From contig JBCCHB010000044.1 of NCBI GenBank assembly GCA_039028975.1, positions 38,582-102,581 of the forward strand: 64,000 nt of DNA, in the 5' to 3' direction. The notes under the pieces were generated by a model. That model was given only the letters and a program-made list of their open reading frames with translations, made no database searches and was not told the origin of the DNA. Position numbers and translations under genes: made by a program. Positions within the stretch are counted from its first letter, which is position 1. Every line of letters begins with the position of its first letter. This document shows positions 9,327 to 18,183 of this stretch, piece by piece. This DNA is from JAHBNG01 sp039028975. Its GTDB lineage: Bacteria; Chloroflexota; Anaerolineae; Caldilineales; Caldilineaceae.

Positions 9327-10491
9327 CTATGCGTTTTGCTCCATTAATTTTCGGGTCACTTCCGCTAACATTGCTGCCCCCGTAGGCAAACACTCTTCGT
9401 TAATATCAAAAACTGGCGTATGATGAGGGCGATTGTTCTCATCTAATTTTGCTCCAAGCCAGAACATGGCTCCGGGTGCTTTCTGCGTCATATAGGAAAA
9501 ATCCTCTGCGCCCATTATGCTCATTGGCTCGAGTAGCGCATCCTTACCGAGCATTTCGACGGCCGTATCTTCTATCATCTGACTGAGGCCTGGCTCGTTG
9601 TAGGTGGCTGGATAACCAGGGGTAAATTCGAGGCTGTAGTCACCGCCCAATGCACGAACAACGCCTAGTGCAGATTGCATCTCCTCTTTGAGCTGTTCTC
9701 TAACTTCTGAATCATAGGTGCGCATAGTCCCGGTTAACGAAATCTCGCTAGGAATGACGTTAGAGACGGCTCCACCGTGGATCGAACCGATGGAGATGGC
9801 CGCAGCCTTTGTTGGATCGATTCGGCGGGCGCGAATGCCATTGATAGCATTGATGGCCTGTGCCAGCATATGGGCTGTGTCGGTTCCCATATGGGGGAAT
9901 GCCCCATGACCCCCTGTACCATAGATGGTGATGGCAAACGAATCCTCAGCCGCAGTAATCGGACCTGAATTGATGCGAATGGTGTTGACAGCTTCTCGCT
10001 CACAACATGGAGTGCAATGACGGCTTCGGTCTCTTCCAGTGCGCCCTCTTCGATCATGCGGACGGCACCAGATTTGTTTTCGTCATCGGCGCGCTCTTCG
10101 CTCGGTTGAAAAAAGAAGCGGATCTGACCAGGTGGGCGATCATCCATCTCAGAAAGTAGTTTTGCTGCCCCCAACAACATGGCTGTATGGGCATCATGAC
10201 CGCAAGCATGCATCAACCCGGGCGTTTGGGATGCATACGGCACATCATTCTCCTCCTGGATCGGCAACGCATCCATATCTGCACGGATACCAATGACGGG
10301 CGTTCCCTCCCCAAATATCCAATGACACCTGTCTTGCCTACACCTGTCTGGGCCTCAAGTCCCATCTCTTCCAATCTTTGGGTCACCAATCTAGCCGTTT
10401 CGGTCTCTTCAAACCCAAGCTCAGGATACATATGTATGTTGCGTCGCCAATCGATCAGGTTTTGATGAATCTCTTTCGCTTGTTCGAGCAT
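9327..10491 (-). pseudogene. M20 family amidohydrolase/peptidase, disrupted by two frameshifts
   Basis: Three overlapping minus-strand pieces in different frames together make one M20D-type amidohydrolase (hippurate / N-acyl-amino-acid hydrolase type). The N-terminal part has RRNIHMYPELGFEE, the middle has MDALPIQEENDVPYAS and the metal motif GLMHACGHDAHTAMLLGAA, and the C-terminal part has GTGGHGAFPHMG, a dimerisation domain, and MGAEDFSYM. The first shift is near 10305, where one G seems missing from a G run after GYLG. The second is near 9985, between IALHVVSE and INSGPITAAEDSF. Two independent shifts suggest a pseudogene, though assembly errors in homopolymers are possible. Functional members cleave N-acyl or N-carbamoyl amino acids with two metal ions. 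Confidence 0.8.
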
Positions 10492-10646
10492 TGTTTTTCC
10501 TTTTGGGAGTGGATGGTGGATTATGTCATCTCTCGCTACGCATGGGATCTTGATATTTCATCTGGGAACCCACAAGATTTCTCGTCGTTTCTCCTCGAAA
10601 CGACAGGTCAATACGACTTAACTTACCAGCCTACCGACTTACTGAC

Positions 10647-11546
10647 CTACCGATGATATCGGCGGTAGGCTTCGGCCACATCCTTCAGAAATTGAACGGT
10701 TGTGCTGGGAGCAATTGTGTCCGGTGGTTCCATGTCGAGTTTATTCGCCATTGCCTTAGCCAGCCGCCCCAGCAGACCCGATGCAACAGGGTTAGATTGA
10801 TGGCGATGCAGCGTGTCTGAGATCAATTCAAAGTCACTGGCGGAAAGCTGCTGAATAGTGGCAAAGCGCTCTCGCAGTGGGTCAACAGCCGCCGGGGGAG
10901 CACTCATGGCGGCAGAAAGCCCAGTCGTACTATCGATTATGGCTGGGAGTTCATTGCTCGGTCCTTTGAGAAAGTCGTCAAAGGATTGGTCCCCCTTCTC
11001 TCGAATGACCAGCGTACCGGCAGCATAGTCACCCAAGCGACGAGCATGGGGATTGCAGAACATAACAACAAGCCCTAGTCCATATCCGGATGGCATAAAG
11101 TCTATGATACGCACCAAATTACGAATAATATTTTCTAAAAGGCCGATGGGGTTTCCATCCATACGAATCACCCGGGTACCAGCCAACCGTTTCCCTGGCG
11201 TTTGACCATTCCATATCAGTTCAAAGAGAATAAAGTATCCCCAAAACAGGATAAAATTGAACAATGCCGCCAGGGCAACGACGATCCCAACACCCCACAT
11301 CTCCTCGGCAGAGCTTTGCAATAACTCGATAGGGTCAAAAAGCTGTGGTTGCAACAGGGCTAGGAGCAAAAAGGCCACAACATTAAGAAGCATGAGTGCC
11401 AGGGAAAGGATTACCATATCAAGCAATGCGCCAATGAAACGGCTACCAATTCCAGCGACGTCATATTGGAAGGTTACATTTTCTGGTGTTTCAATGGTAT
11501 ACTGTTCGTTTAAATAGCCAAAAGGATTTGAATTTTCTGTTATCAT
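10647..11546 (-). CDS. RDD family membrane protein
   Basis: This 299-residue product has an RDD domain in its first ~190 residues. GIGSRFIGALLDMVIL gives the typical R..D start of the first helix. Several hydrophobic helices follow, then NGQTPGKRLAGTRVI and RRLGDYAAGTLVI, the classic RDD signatures. The C-terminal ~110 residues are hydrophilic and predicted cytosolic. The function of RDD proteins is usually unknown (some are transport related). Its ATG (11544-11546) overlaps the ATG of the divergent neighbour, so each gene's promoter must lie inside the other. RDD and SpoIIM-like genes are often neighbours in bacteria. Confidence 0.88.
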   Translation of the reverse strand: MITENSNPFGYLNEQYTIETPENVTFQYDVAGIGSRFIGALLDMVILSLALMLLNVVAFLLLALLQPQLFDPIELLQSSAEEMWGVGIVVALAALFNFILFWGYFILFELIWNGQTPGKRLAGTRVIRMDGNPIGLLENIIRNLVRIIDFMPSGYGLGLVVMFCNPHARRLGDYAAGTLVIREKGDQSFDDFLKGPSNELPAIIDSTTGLSAAMSAPPAAVDPLRERFATIQQLSASDFELISDTLHRHQSNPVASGLLGRLAKAMANKLDMEPPDTIAPSTTVQFLKDVAEAYRRYHR

Positions 11547-12501
11547 GAATCTTGATCACTTTTTACAAAAAGGGCAGAGTACATGGCAATCGCTGGAATC
11601 TCTGCTAGATAAGGAGCAGAAGCTCACCAACAATCGATTGAGCAAAGACGAGCTCGACGCTCTAGGTCGCCTTTACCGTATGTCAACGTCAGATTTGGCA
11701 CTAGCTCGTCGTGAGTTTCCTCGACATCGCATCACTGGCTACCTGAATCAGTTGGTTGCTAGAGCACATGGACAGATTTATCAGAGTGAACCGCTGCAGC
11801 GCAATCAACTTGTGGCATTCTTCCGCACTACATTCCCTCAATTATACCGCGACATACTTCCTTACACCATCACGGCAACGCTTCTGTTCATCTTCCCAGC
11901 AGTGATCGCTTTCTTGGTCGTTTGGAATAAGCCCGATACCATCTACCTCTTTGAAGGGGATCAGATTGGACCTTTGGTGCGCCAGGTAGAGGAGGGTGAA
12001 CTGTGGGTTGATATTGAACCTCAAGTGCGTTCCGCCATGTCAGCAGTGATTATGACCAATAACATTCAGGTCTCGTTCCTGGCCTTTGCCGGCGGAATTC
12101 TGGCTGGATTGATGACTGCGTGGGTGATGATCTTCAACGGCATCCACTTGGGTGCAATCTTTGGCCTTCTCCAATTCCATAGTCTAAGTGGTGGGTTGGC
12201 CGAGTTTGTCGTTGGTCATGGCTTTATTGAACTAAGCGTCATTATGCTGGCTGGCGGTGCCGGTCTTTACCTGGGAGATGGCTTACTCCGTCCTGGCCTA
12301 CTTCCACGTTGGCAAGCTATTGTGGAGCGTGGAAAGGTCAGTGTCCAGTTGATCTTGGGCTGCATCCCACTGTTGATTATCGCTGGTATAATCGAAGGAT
12401 TTATCAGCCCAAGTGGCCTGCCATGGCCTGTGAAATTGGCGGTGGGTTTAATAACTGGCGTGGTACTTCACACCTATTGGCTACGAAGCGGGCGTGGGTG
12501 A
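11545..12501 (+). CDS. SpoIIM-like (stage II sporulation protein M / DUF95) membrane protein
   Basis: A protein of 318 residues. It has a soluble N-terminal helical region of about 100 residues (LDALGRLYRMSTSDLALARREFP, HGQIYQ), then five or so membrane helices with the family's glycine-rich segments (NNIQVSFLAFAGGILAGL, FVVGHGFIELSVIMLAGGAGL). The DUF95/SpoIIM family is widespread in non-sporulating bacteria, where it pairs with RDD proteins and probably belongs to an envelope complex; its role here is inferred. The ATG overlaps that of the divergent RDD gene. No sporulation genes are nearby, so the name should not be read as evidence for sporulation. Confidence 0.85.
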   Translation: MNLDHFLQKGQSTWQSLESLLDKEQKLTNNRLSKDELDALGRLYRMSTSDLALARREFPRHRITGYLNQLVARAHGQIYQSEPLQRNQLVAFFRTTFPQLYRDILPYTITATLLFIFPAVIAFLVVWNKPDTIYLFEGDQIGPLVRQVEEGELWVDIEPQVRSAMSAVIMTNNIQVSFLAFAGGILAGLMTAWVMIFNGIHLGAIFGLLQFHSLSGGLAEFVVGHGFIELSVIMLAGGAGLYLGDGLLRPGLLPRWQAIVERGKVSVQLILGCIPLLIIAGIIEGFISPSGLPWPVKLAVGLITGVVLHTYWLRSGRG

Positions 12502-12582
12502 AGTAACTGCGCCCTGTAACAAGCACTATTGACCTAAACAGAGAATTCCTGTCGAGCCAAAGAGATAGAAAGCCAGAACGTA

Positions 12583-13332
12583 ATGAAAACCCTATTTTAT
12601 GAGAGGACAGCCTATAATTTATCCGATGAACCTGTCCCAAACTGCTTCTTTTTGTTAGATGAGGCCTTTGATCGACACTTTTCGACGATTTTGGAGGCAT
12701 ATCTCAATCGTTCCTTGATGCTTGCTGAAATTATCTGTAGCCGTATGGCTGATGTTGAGTTATATGCTTTTTTACTCAATGATGCCCGCGGACGAGGGGA
12801 CGGATTTGCTGTTGGAGCAAGCAGCAACGCTGATATTGAAGCCTTGACGGGGCACGCCAATTCGGATGCCAATAAAGGGGCAATTTTGATGCGCTCATAT
12901 ATGGCCGGCTATCTAAGTGCTTGTAAGACACTGCTTGACTCGGCGGCATATACTCTTTCAGAACTCTACCAACTTCCTATCGAACGCTCTGCCCGCCGTT
13001 TTGAAAATGCAGAATTTTGGCATCAGCTGGTTTTGTCTGCGCCCAATGCCCATCGTCGATACCACTCACGGCGCATCTTCTTCAGGGAAGTAGTTCGCTG
13101 GCGGGATGAAGTTGTAGAGCGGGTTCCACCGATTGCTTTACTACAAGGCCACCTCATGCGACAGAGCCTCCAGTTGGACGTGGTCAATGATCCATCGGAG
13201 AATCTTGACAAATTACTAAGCGATGCGCCTACTCTCTATTGGCGCAACCCCATGGACCTCCATCGAGAATGGAAGCCCAAATTTCTGGATCTTTGCGAAC
13301 GCCTCTGCGTAGATATTAGAGACCAGCTTTAG
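12583..13332 (+). CDS. Hypothetical protein
   Basis: Predicted soluble protein of 249 residues, rich in alpha-helix, that I do not recognise. Features include a long helical N-terminal half (FDRHFSTILEAYLNRSLMLAE), a segment KGAILMRSYMAGYLSACKTLLDSAAYTL, and an aromatic/basic C-terminal half (HRRYHSRRIFFREVVRWRDE). It has no signal peptide, no membrane segment and no known catalytic motif. Codon use matches its neighbours and the frame is clean, so it is probably a real gene. It stands alone between the SpoIIM-like gene and the convergent FAS1 gene, so context gives no hint. Confidence 0.55.
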   Translation: MKTLFYERTAYNLSDEPVPNCFFLLDEAFDRHFSTILEAYLNRSLMLAEIICSRMADVELYAFLLNDARGRGDGFAVGASSNADIEALTGHANSDANKGAILMRSYMAGYLSACKTLLDSAAYTLSELYQLPIERSARRFENAEFWHQLVLSAPNAHRRYHSRRIFFREVVRWRDEVVERVPPIALLQGHLMRQSLQLDVVNDPSENLDKLLSDAPTLYWRNPMDLHREWKPKFLDLCERLCVDIRDQL

Positions 13333-13389
13333 GAAAGCCTGGGAACTAAGTCACACCAGCGGCCAGCCCCCACCTACCGGCCGCCAATC

Positions 13390-14553
13390 TTAATACCTTG
13401 CGTGATGATCAATTCCTTCATACGCCTCAATAAATTCTGCAAGTCGCTCGGCGTCAAACTCGTCTAGTTTTAATAGTTTTTGCCAGGCTGTAATGGCAAT
13501 TGGCGCGCCCAAATCTTGATGCAATGTTGAATCGTCACCTACAGTCCAAGAAGGATCATTTGGTGCTAAAACGACATGTCGGCCTTCATCTATGTAAGGC
13601 TGAATTAAACTCGTAAGCTGCTCGACTAGCTCGGGGCAATCCTCTTCACACTGATAGTAAAGAACCACGCCTCCATCTTCCAGATTATGAACTAGGTGCT
13701 CATACCGAATTGGCTCTTCATAGATGGTCCACCCTACAATACTAGGATAATGGGGGCCTGATGTAGGAGGAAGGCTGTTGTATGGTTGGGGTGAACGGAC
13801 CCCCAGGTCAATGTGTAGATTACCAAGGGTAGCAAAGCTCTCTTCGCCTTCAAACTGAATCGATTCGATGCCGTATTCTGCCAGATTGACTGGGAGCATC
13901 ACATTATCCACGATGTAAAACATGCCATTGCTCACCTGATCCGTTACCCCTAGCACGTTGGCATTTTGGACAACAGCTCCAGTTTGTGTGCTCCAAAATG
14001 TCAGCTCTTCTCCAAGAAGTGAGGTAGCGGAGGATTCGCTGAAGAGGCGTTCGGTCGTGATGGTATCTTCTACCAGATGGAAGAGAATAACCTCCATGAG
14101 CTGCTCATCATTCTCCCTTACTTCATCTGGTAACCTGGCAAAAGCATTGGTGGAAGGAATAAATGCCGTAAAAGGTCCTTCGTTCTGCAATCTATCAACC
14201 AGCCCCAGCCGTTCCACTGCTCGTGCAAAGGCTTCTGTTTCCTGCTGCTGTAAAGACATAGCATAGATATCAAGGAGCGACGATTGTCCTAAATTTGTCT
14301 CTGCCTGAGTTTCGGAGGACGTTTCCGACGTGTCTGTATTCTCCTCAGCGGGCTGGGCAGTCGCTTCGGCAGTATTGCTCGCGTCTTCTGCTGCATCACT
14401 TGATTCTTCTGTGGATGTTGACGAGGTTTCTGAGTCTTCGCTCGATGGACTGGTCGGCTCCTCGCTATTCGTGGCTGACGATAAGTCGCAACCTAAAAGC
14501 AAGGTTGGAATAAGTAGCAAGGTAACCAATAAAGCTGTCATTCGGATCTTCAT
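13390..14553 (-). CDS. FAS1-DUF3105 fusion lipoprotein
   Basis: A 387-residue exported protein. A lipoprotein signal ends in LLGC (lipobox) near residue 22. An acidic, Ser/Thr/Glu-rich linker (about 25-85) probably spans the cell surface. A FAS1 (fasciclin) domain at about 90-215 has FAFIPSTNAFARLP-like text and NGMFYIVDNVMLP. A DUF3105 domain at about 240-385 has YNSLPPTSGPHYP, YEHLVHNLEDGGVVLYYQC and CEEDCPELV. FAS1 domains mediate adhesion; DUF3105 is of unknown function and often extracellular in Actinobacteria and Chloroflexota. The fusion suggests a surface-anchored adhesion or binding protein. It is transcribed alone and convergent with the upstream hypothetical gene. Confidence 0.85.
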   Translation of the reverse strand: MKIRMTALLVTLLLIPTLLLGCDLSSATNSEEPTSPSSEDSETSSTSTEESSDAAEDASNTAEATAQPAEENTDTSETSSETQAETNLGQSSLLDIYAMSLQQQETEAFARAVERLGLVDRLQNEGPFTAFIPSTNAFARLPDEVRENDEQLMEVILFHLVEDTITTERLFSESSATSLLGEELTFWSTQTGAVVQNANVLGVTDQVSNGMFYIVDNVMLPVNLAEYGIESIQFEGEESFATLGNLHIDLGVRSPQPYNSLPPTSGPHYPSIVGWTIYEEPIRYEHLVHNLEDGGVVLYYQCEEDCPELVEQLTSLIQPYIDEGRHVVLAPNDPSWTVGDDSTLHQDLGAPIAITAWQKLLKLDEFDAERLAEFIEAYEGIDHHARY

Positions 14554-14768
14554 TTTCCCATTTTTTCCTTTAATGTGTGGTCGTCCAGTTGCAGTATACT
14601 CAGGTTACAGTATACTCCAGTTATAGAATTGTGGGGTTAAGCAACGATGAGAATCGTAATAGGGGTCATATGTGACTCTCTTTCTCATCTTTGTCCGCTC
14701 AGAGTTGCACAGATTAAACAAACTTTTGACACGGTTCATAACGCCTGTTAGGATAGGTTATCTAAAGC
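14554..14768. other. Intergenic: promoter region of the FAS1-DUF3105 gene
   Basis: Contains a short direct repeat of cagtatactc (around 14592-14620) just upstream of the minus-strand FAS1 gene. No gene seen. Confidence 0.4.
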
Positions 14769-14927
14769 CCTAGTACACTGTATGTTGAGTTTTGCAACAC
14801 TAGGATGGGCCAGTGGTAGACCGTCCTTGCAGGGCGGTGAACGTCAAGAATCCGTGAATTTAACCTTGGAACAGATCGATTACGCCACCTTACCCGCCCA
14901 AAATGGACGGGCCACGGCTAAAGTAGC
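14769..14927 (+). repeat. Dispersed two-hairpin repeat R1, copy 1
   Basis: About 160 bases strongly similar to 33870-34026. Both copies contain the hairpin accgtccttgcagggcggt (7-bp arms) and a second hairpin around cccgcccaaaatggacggg (one mismatch here, perfect in the other copy). The same flanks occur in both (ctagt...cagtgta, cttggaacagatcga, aa(a)tagc ends). No open frame is conserved between copies, so it is a structural or mobile repeat, not a gene. The first hairpin looks like a tRNA anticodon arm, but no full cloverleaf forms. Confidence 0.75.
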
Positions 14928-15134
14928 AATATTTGTCGAACACTGTAATAGGATAGTGGATATTGTCCCGACTTTCGTCCAGCTAAAGCCTGACTTTTGT
15001 CTAAATGGGAGGCGATCTTCGTCTTTGCGGCGACAAGTCCTGCCTGTATGAGGAAGAGCTTCCCATCTTCACGGGTACAAGCATTGTATCTGGCTATCTA
15101 TATATGCTTTGAATAGTGTGCTCCCTTTCATAAA

Positions 15135-15848
15135 ATGACAAAGAACATGACAGTTGAAAGCTCAGAACAACCGGATTCCAATTTACGAGAGTATTTAACG
15201 GCGGCCCATGAAGATTACTTAAAGACAATCTACATTCTGGCCAATCGTGGCTCAAAGGTAAGCAACTCAACCTTGTCAAATCAGTTGGGCGTTACCCCAG
15301 CTTCTGCCACCAATATGGTCAAGAAGCTGGCCGAATTGAAGCTGGTTACTCACACGCCCTATCAGAGTATCAAACTCACGGATGCAGGGCAAAAAGTCGC
15401 ACTGGAGGTGCTGCGCCACCATCGACTGCTTGAGCTATATCTGCACCAAATTCTCAACATTCCGCTAGAGGAAGTCCACGCCGAAGCCGATCGATTGGAA
15501 CATGTCATCAGCGAATCGTTTGAGGATGCCATTGCGGATGCACTGGGAAACCCAACCCTTGATCCCCACGGCGATCCCATTCCCACAAGGGAAGGTCATG
15601 TGGATCCAGTTCAGGGAACGCCTCTGGATCAAGCCCAAATTGGGCGGGTGTATCGATTGATTCGAGTTCTGATCCAAGAGCCCGAGCGGCTAGCCTATCT
15701 AGGCACACTCGATTTGCTGCCTAATGCAATTGTCACGATTATCGAACGGGCGCCCTTTCAAGGCCCACTACTGCTCGAAGTGAATAATGTTCACCACGCC
15801 ATTGCCCACGAAATGGCCACGCATCTCATCGTTGCGCCCATTGAATGA
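15135..15848 (+). CDS. DtxR/MntR-family metal-dependent transcriptional regulator
   Basis: A 237-residue protein with the DtxR layout. An N-terminal winged helix-turn-helix (about 20-85: AAHEDYLKTIYILANRG, TLSNQLGVTPASATNMVKKL, LTDAGQKVA) is followed by a metal-binding/dimerisation domain with HHRLLELYLHQIL and EADRLEHVISESFEDAIADALGNPTLDPHGDPIP. A C-terminal FeoA/SH3-like domain covers about 155-235. Such regulators sense Mn or Fe and repress uptake genes. No metal transporter lies beside it; the small cytochrome-b5-like gene follows 10 bases after its stop and may be cotranscribed. The start could also be the second Met at 15147. Confidence 0.9.
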   Translation: MTKNMTVESSEQPDSNLREYLTAAHEDYLKTIYILANRGSKVSNSTLSNQLGVTPASATNMVKKLAELKLVTHTPYQSIKLTDAGQKVALEVLRHHRLLELYLHQILNIPLEEVHAEADRLEHVISESFEDAIADALGNPTLDPHGDPIPTREGHVDPVQGTPLDQAQIGRVYRLIRVLIQEPERLAYLGTLDLLPNAIVTIIERAPFQGPLLLEVNNVHHAIAHEMATHLIVAPIE

Positions 15849-15858
15849 TCGATCTATC

Positions 15859-16119
15859 ATGAGTCAACCATCATCAGAAAAAACCTTTACAGAGCAGCAG
15901 TTACGGAACTACATCGGTGAACGGGGCTACCCAATGTATGTAGCCTATGAGGGGATTGTATATGACGTGACGGATTGTCCTAAATGGCGGCGAGGCATCC
16001 ATGAAAATTTGCATTGGCCTGGTCAGGACCTGACAGCCGAAATGGCCGATGCGCCCCATGATGGGAACGTCTTTCTTCATCCCTGTGCAAAACGTGTCGG
16101 CATACTAGTAAATAGTTAG
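15859..16119 (+). CDS. Cytochrome b5-like heme-binding protein
   Basis: Small protein of 86 residues; ATG at 15859 is 10 bases after the regulator's stop. It has the soluble cytochrome b5 fold pattern: FTEQQLRNYIGERG, then MYVAYEGIVYDVTDCPKWRRG, then H-x-x-PGQDLTAEM with HENLHWPGQDLT, and APHDGNVF. The histidines near HWPG and PHDG are likely heme ligands. It has no membrane anchor or signal peptide. The electron partner is unknown. The tight spacing to the DtxR-family gene suggests joint expression. Confidence 0.8.
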   Translation: MSQPSSEKTFTEQQLRNYIGERGYPMYVAYEGIVYDVTDCPKWRRGIHENLHWPGQDLTAEMADAPHDGNVFLHPCAKRVGILVNS

Positions 16120-16158
16120 TCACCACTTGCCTAGTATATACACTATAGTTTAACTCAC

Positions 16159-16521
16159 ATGATCATCAAACTTCATCATGCTCAAATTACCATACCCATC
16201 GGTATGGAAGACGTCGCTCGCCAATTCTACTGTAATCGCCTTGGGCTGAAAGAGATTGAAAAGCCCCCGGCGCTTCAGGGCCGTGGTGGGTTTTGGCTTC
16301 AGCTTGGTTCCCAGGAGATCCACATTGGCACAGAGGATGGCATTGAGCGTACTATGACCAAAGCCCATCTTGCTTATCACGTGTCGGATTTGGCCTTTTG
16401 GCGGGAGAAGTTATCTCAGGCCAATGTACAGATGCTAGAGAGCGTGCCTATTCCAGGATATGATCGCTTTGAGTTTCGCGATCCATTTGGCAATCGGATG
16501 GAGATGATCCAATCGCTATAG
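16159..16521 (+). CDS. VOC family (glyoxalase/bleomycin-resistance fold) protein
   Basis: A 120-residue single VOC domain made of two beta-alpha-beta-beta-beta units. The first starts KLHHAQITIPIGMEDVARQFYCNRLGL and includes FWLQLGSQEIHIG; the second has AHLAYHVSDLAFWREKL and ends FRDPFGNRMEMIQSL. Candidate metal ligands are H7, H55-equivalent, H75 and E118. The substrate cannot be told; members include glyoxalases, dioxygenases and drug-binding proteins. It probably stands alone, about 40 bases after the cytochrome-b5-like gene. Confidence 0.85.
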   Translation: MIIKLHHAQITIPIGMEDVARQFYCNRLGLKEIEKPPALQGRGGFWLQLGSQEIHIGTEDGIERTMTKAHLAYHVSDLAFWREKLSQANVQMLESVPIPGYDRFEFRDPFGNRMEMIQSL

Positions 16522-16552
16522 ATATCCAGACATCATTTTCCGTTATGACGGT

Positions 16553-16662
16553 GCATAGAATTTAAGGAATCAAGAACAAATAAAACCCAAAACTTCGGTC
16601 CTGTCATCTCGAGTACCCGAGAGATCTTCCATTACGTTTTATTAAATTCTCGATCCTAAGTG
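16553..16662. repeat. MITE-like repeat R4, single copy
   Basis: The ends form an imperfect inverted repeat (ttaaggaatcaagaacaaataaaacc at the left; ttttattaaattctcgatcctaagtg at the right), and similar ends occur at 45686-45903. A central hairpin tctcgagtacccgagaga is visible. The right end reaches the stop codon of the minus-strand MFS gene. Confidence 0.6.
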
Positions 16663-18119
16663 CCTGTCGTCACCAACGTGCTTTCGTCAGCCATCCGTTC
16701 CTCCAAGTTTTGTTCACCTCGACGCTTTAATATAGCTCGGGCATTCGCTAAATCGCCCGGCGTAGAACGAGTAGCCAAATAGTAAAAGTATCCAGCAGGA
16801 AGAAAGAAGAGTTGAAAGAGGGCTAATCCCAGAGCATAGTTCCATGGGGGCAAAAACCAGCTGGTTAACACCGTTTGCGCAACGCCAGCCAGCCCGCTGC
16901 CAAGACCTAACCCCACACCTAGCAGAAGCGTGCTGAAGCCAGCAATTGTACTCCGGTGTTCAGGCTGATTGAGATCACTGAGCAGAGCTGAGCGGTTGGG
17001 ATTATCCAATGCCAAAGTGGCAAAACTGAGCATGGAGATTAAAAACGCGGCGCCCACCCATGGATTGGTAAACGGACTCATCAAGGTATGTTGGACGAGG
17101 GTTACTGTGCTAGCATCCGCAGGAAGATAGAATTCCGGCAGAGGAATAAAGAAAAAGGATGTTAGAATTGGCATCCCAACAAGGGCTGAAATCGTGCAAA
17201 TCCATGCCCTAGCAGATGGGTTACGTTGCTGCCACCAATCTCCCCATAGGCCACCGAACACCGCGCCATATAATCCCAGTTGAAAGAGAACAGCCAGCAG
17301 ATTTCCTGAAACCGTGGCTGTCTCCAGGCTATAGCCAAGGGCCTCCAGCCGACTAATGAACAAGCGGGGCATCCATACTAATGAACCGTAGGCAATGGTT
17401 GACATAAGCCCCTGCAAAATCAACCATCGATTCGATCGAATGGCCAAGATCTGACGGATGTCCGACAGCCGTATTCGCCGCCCATAGCGTTCACCAGCTT
17501 CAAAGATATGGGCCAGCTCTGGTTCAGACTGTCCACGACGGGGTTCATAGCTCAAAAAGTAGAGAAAGGCAAACCCAAACCCTGCCATGGACACGACAGC
17601 GAAGGGAAGTCGCCAGTTTGATGCCCCCAACATGCTTCCCGTCAGGGCGCCAAAACCGCCACCTCCAGCCTGGGAAAGCCCCCAAAAGCTCAAGAGTAGC
17701 CCGCGGCGGCGAGGCGGAATCAAGTCGTTGACAACGCTAAAGCCAATGGACGCGATACAACCAATACCGATGGCCGTGATGAGTTGAAAAATGAGCAGTT
17801 GGGTATAGCTTGTTGCCATGCTAATCATCAGCATAGCAAGGCTCCATATTAGGGTACCATAGAGAAGAAGTGCCTTGCGGCTGTTGCGGTCGCCCCAAAA
17901 GCCCCAAAGAAGTGACGTGGCAGCTACCACAATAATGGTAACGGCGGAGATAAAACCGAGCCAGGATTCAGGCACCTGTAAGTCTGCCGAGATGACCGCG
18001 TAGAGCGGAGGAAAGACAGCCCTAGCCGCATTATCCAACGATGCTAAAATGATAAAGACGATTACGGTGTAGATTCGGTGTGATAACCCGCCCCACCAGA
18101 TTGGACGTGTCTGCAGCAT
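16656..18119 (-). CDS. Major facilitator superfamily transporter
   Basis: A 487-residue inner-membrane protein with 12 predicted helices. It shows MFS signatures: LLWGFWGDRNSRKALLLYGT (loop 2-3, G-x-x-x-D-R-x-x-R-R like) and PPRRRGLLLSFWGLSQAGGGGFGALTG. The central cytoplasmic loop carries RRIRLSDIRQIL. A second-half loop GLWGDWWQQRNPSARAW repeats the motif-A pattern. The substrate is unknown; similarity to spinster-type or organic-acid transporters is possible. It is followed (minus direction) by the R4 repeat and preceded 64 bases upstream by the LLM oxidoreductase gene, so the two may be cotranscribed. Confidence 0.85.
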   Translation of the reverse strand: MLQTRPIWWGGLSHRIYTVIVFIILASLDNAARAVFPPLYAVISADLQVPESWLGFISAVTIIVVAATSLLWGFWGDRNSRKALLLYGTLIWSLAMLMISMATSYTQLLIFQLITAIGIGCIASIGFSVVNDLIPPRRRGLLLSFWGLSQAGGGGFGALTGSMLGASNWRLPFAVVSMAGFGFAFLYFLSYEPRRGQSEPELAHIFEAGERYGRRIRLSDIRQILAIRSNRWLILQGLMSTIAYGSLVWMPRLFISRLEALGYSLETATVSGNLLAVLFQLGLYGAVFGGLWGDWWQQRNPSARAWICTISALVGMPILTSFFFIPLPEFYLPADASTVTLVQHTLMSPFTNPWVGAAFLISMLSFATLALDNPNRSALLSDLNQPEHRSTIAGFSTLLLGVGLGLGSGLAGVAQTVLTSWFLPPWNYALGLALFQLFFLPAGYFYYLATRSTPGDLANARAILKRRGEQNLEERMADESTLVTTGT

Positions 18120-18183
18120 GGGAAGTACTATACCCCTTCCCTCCTGGGTTGTCCAAAATGTAACCAGACGAGAGAGTCAGGGT

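Noticed and set aside
10213..10491. Separate small gene from the first M20 piece
   Set aside because: It is the N-terminal part of the frameshifted amidohydrolase.
11545..12501. Evidence for sporulation from the SpoIIM-like gene
   Set aside because: The family is widespread in non-sporulating bacteria and no other sporulation gene is present.
14810..14870. tRNA-Ala-like text in repeat R1 (anticodon-type hairpin with a TGC triplet)
   Set aside because: The D and acceptor arms do not pair, no T-arm or CCA region forms, and the same text recurs in a second intergenic repeat.
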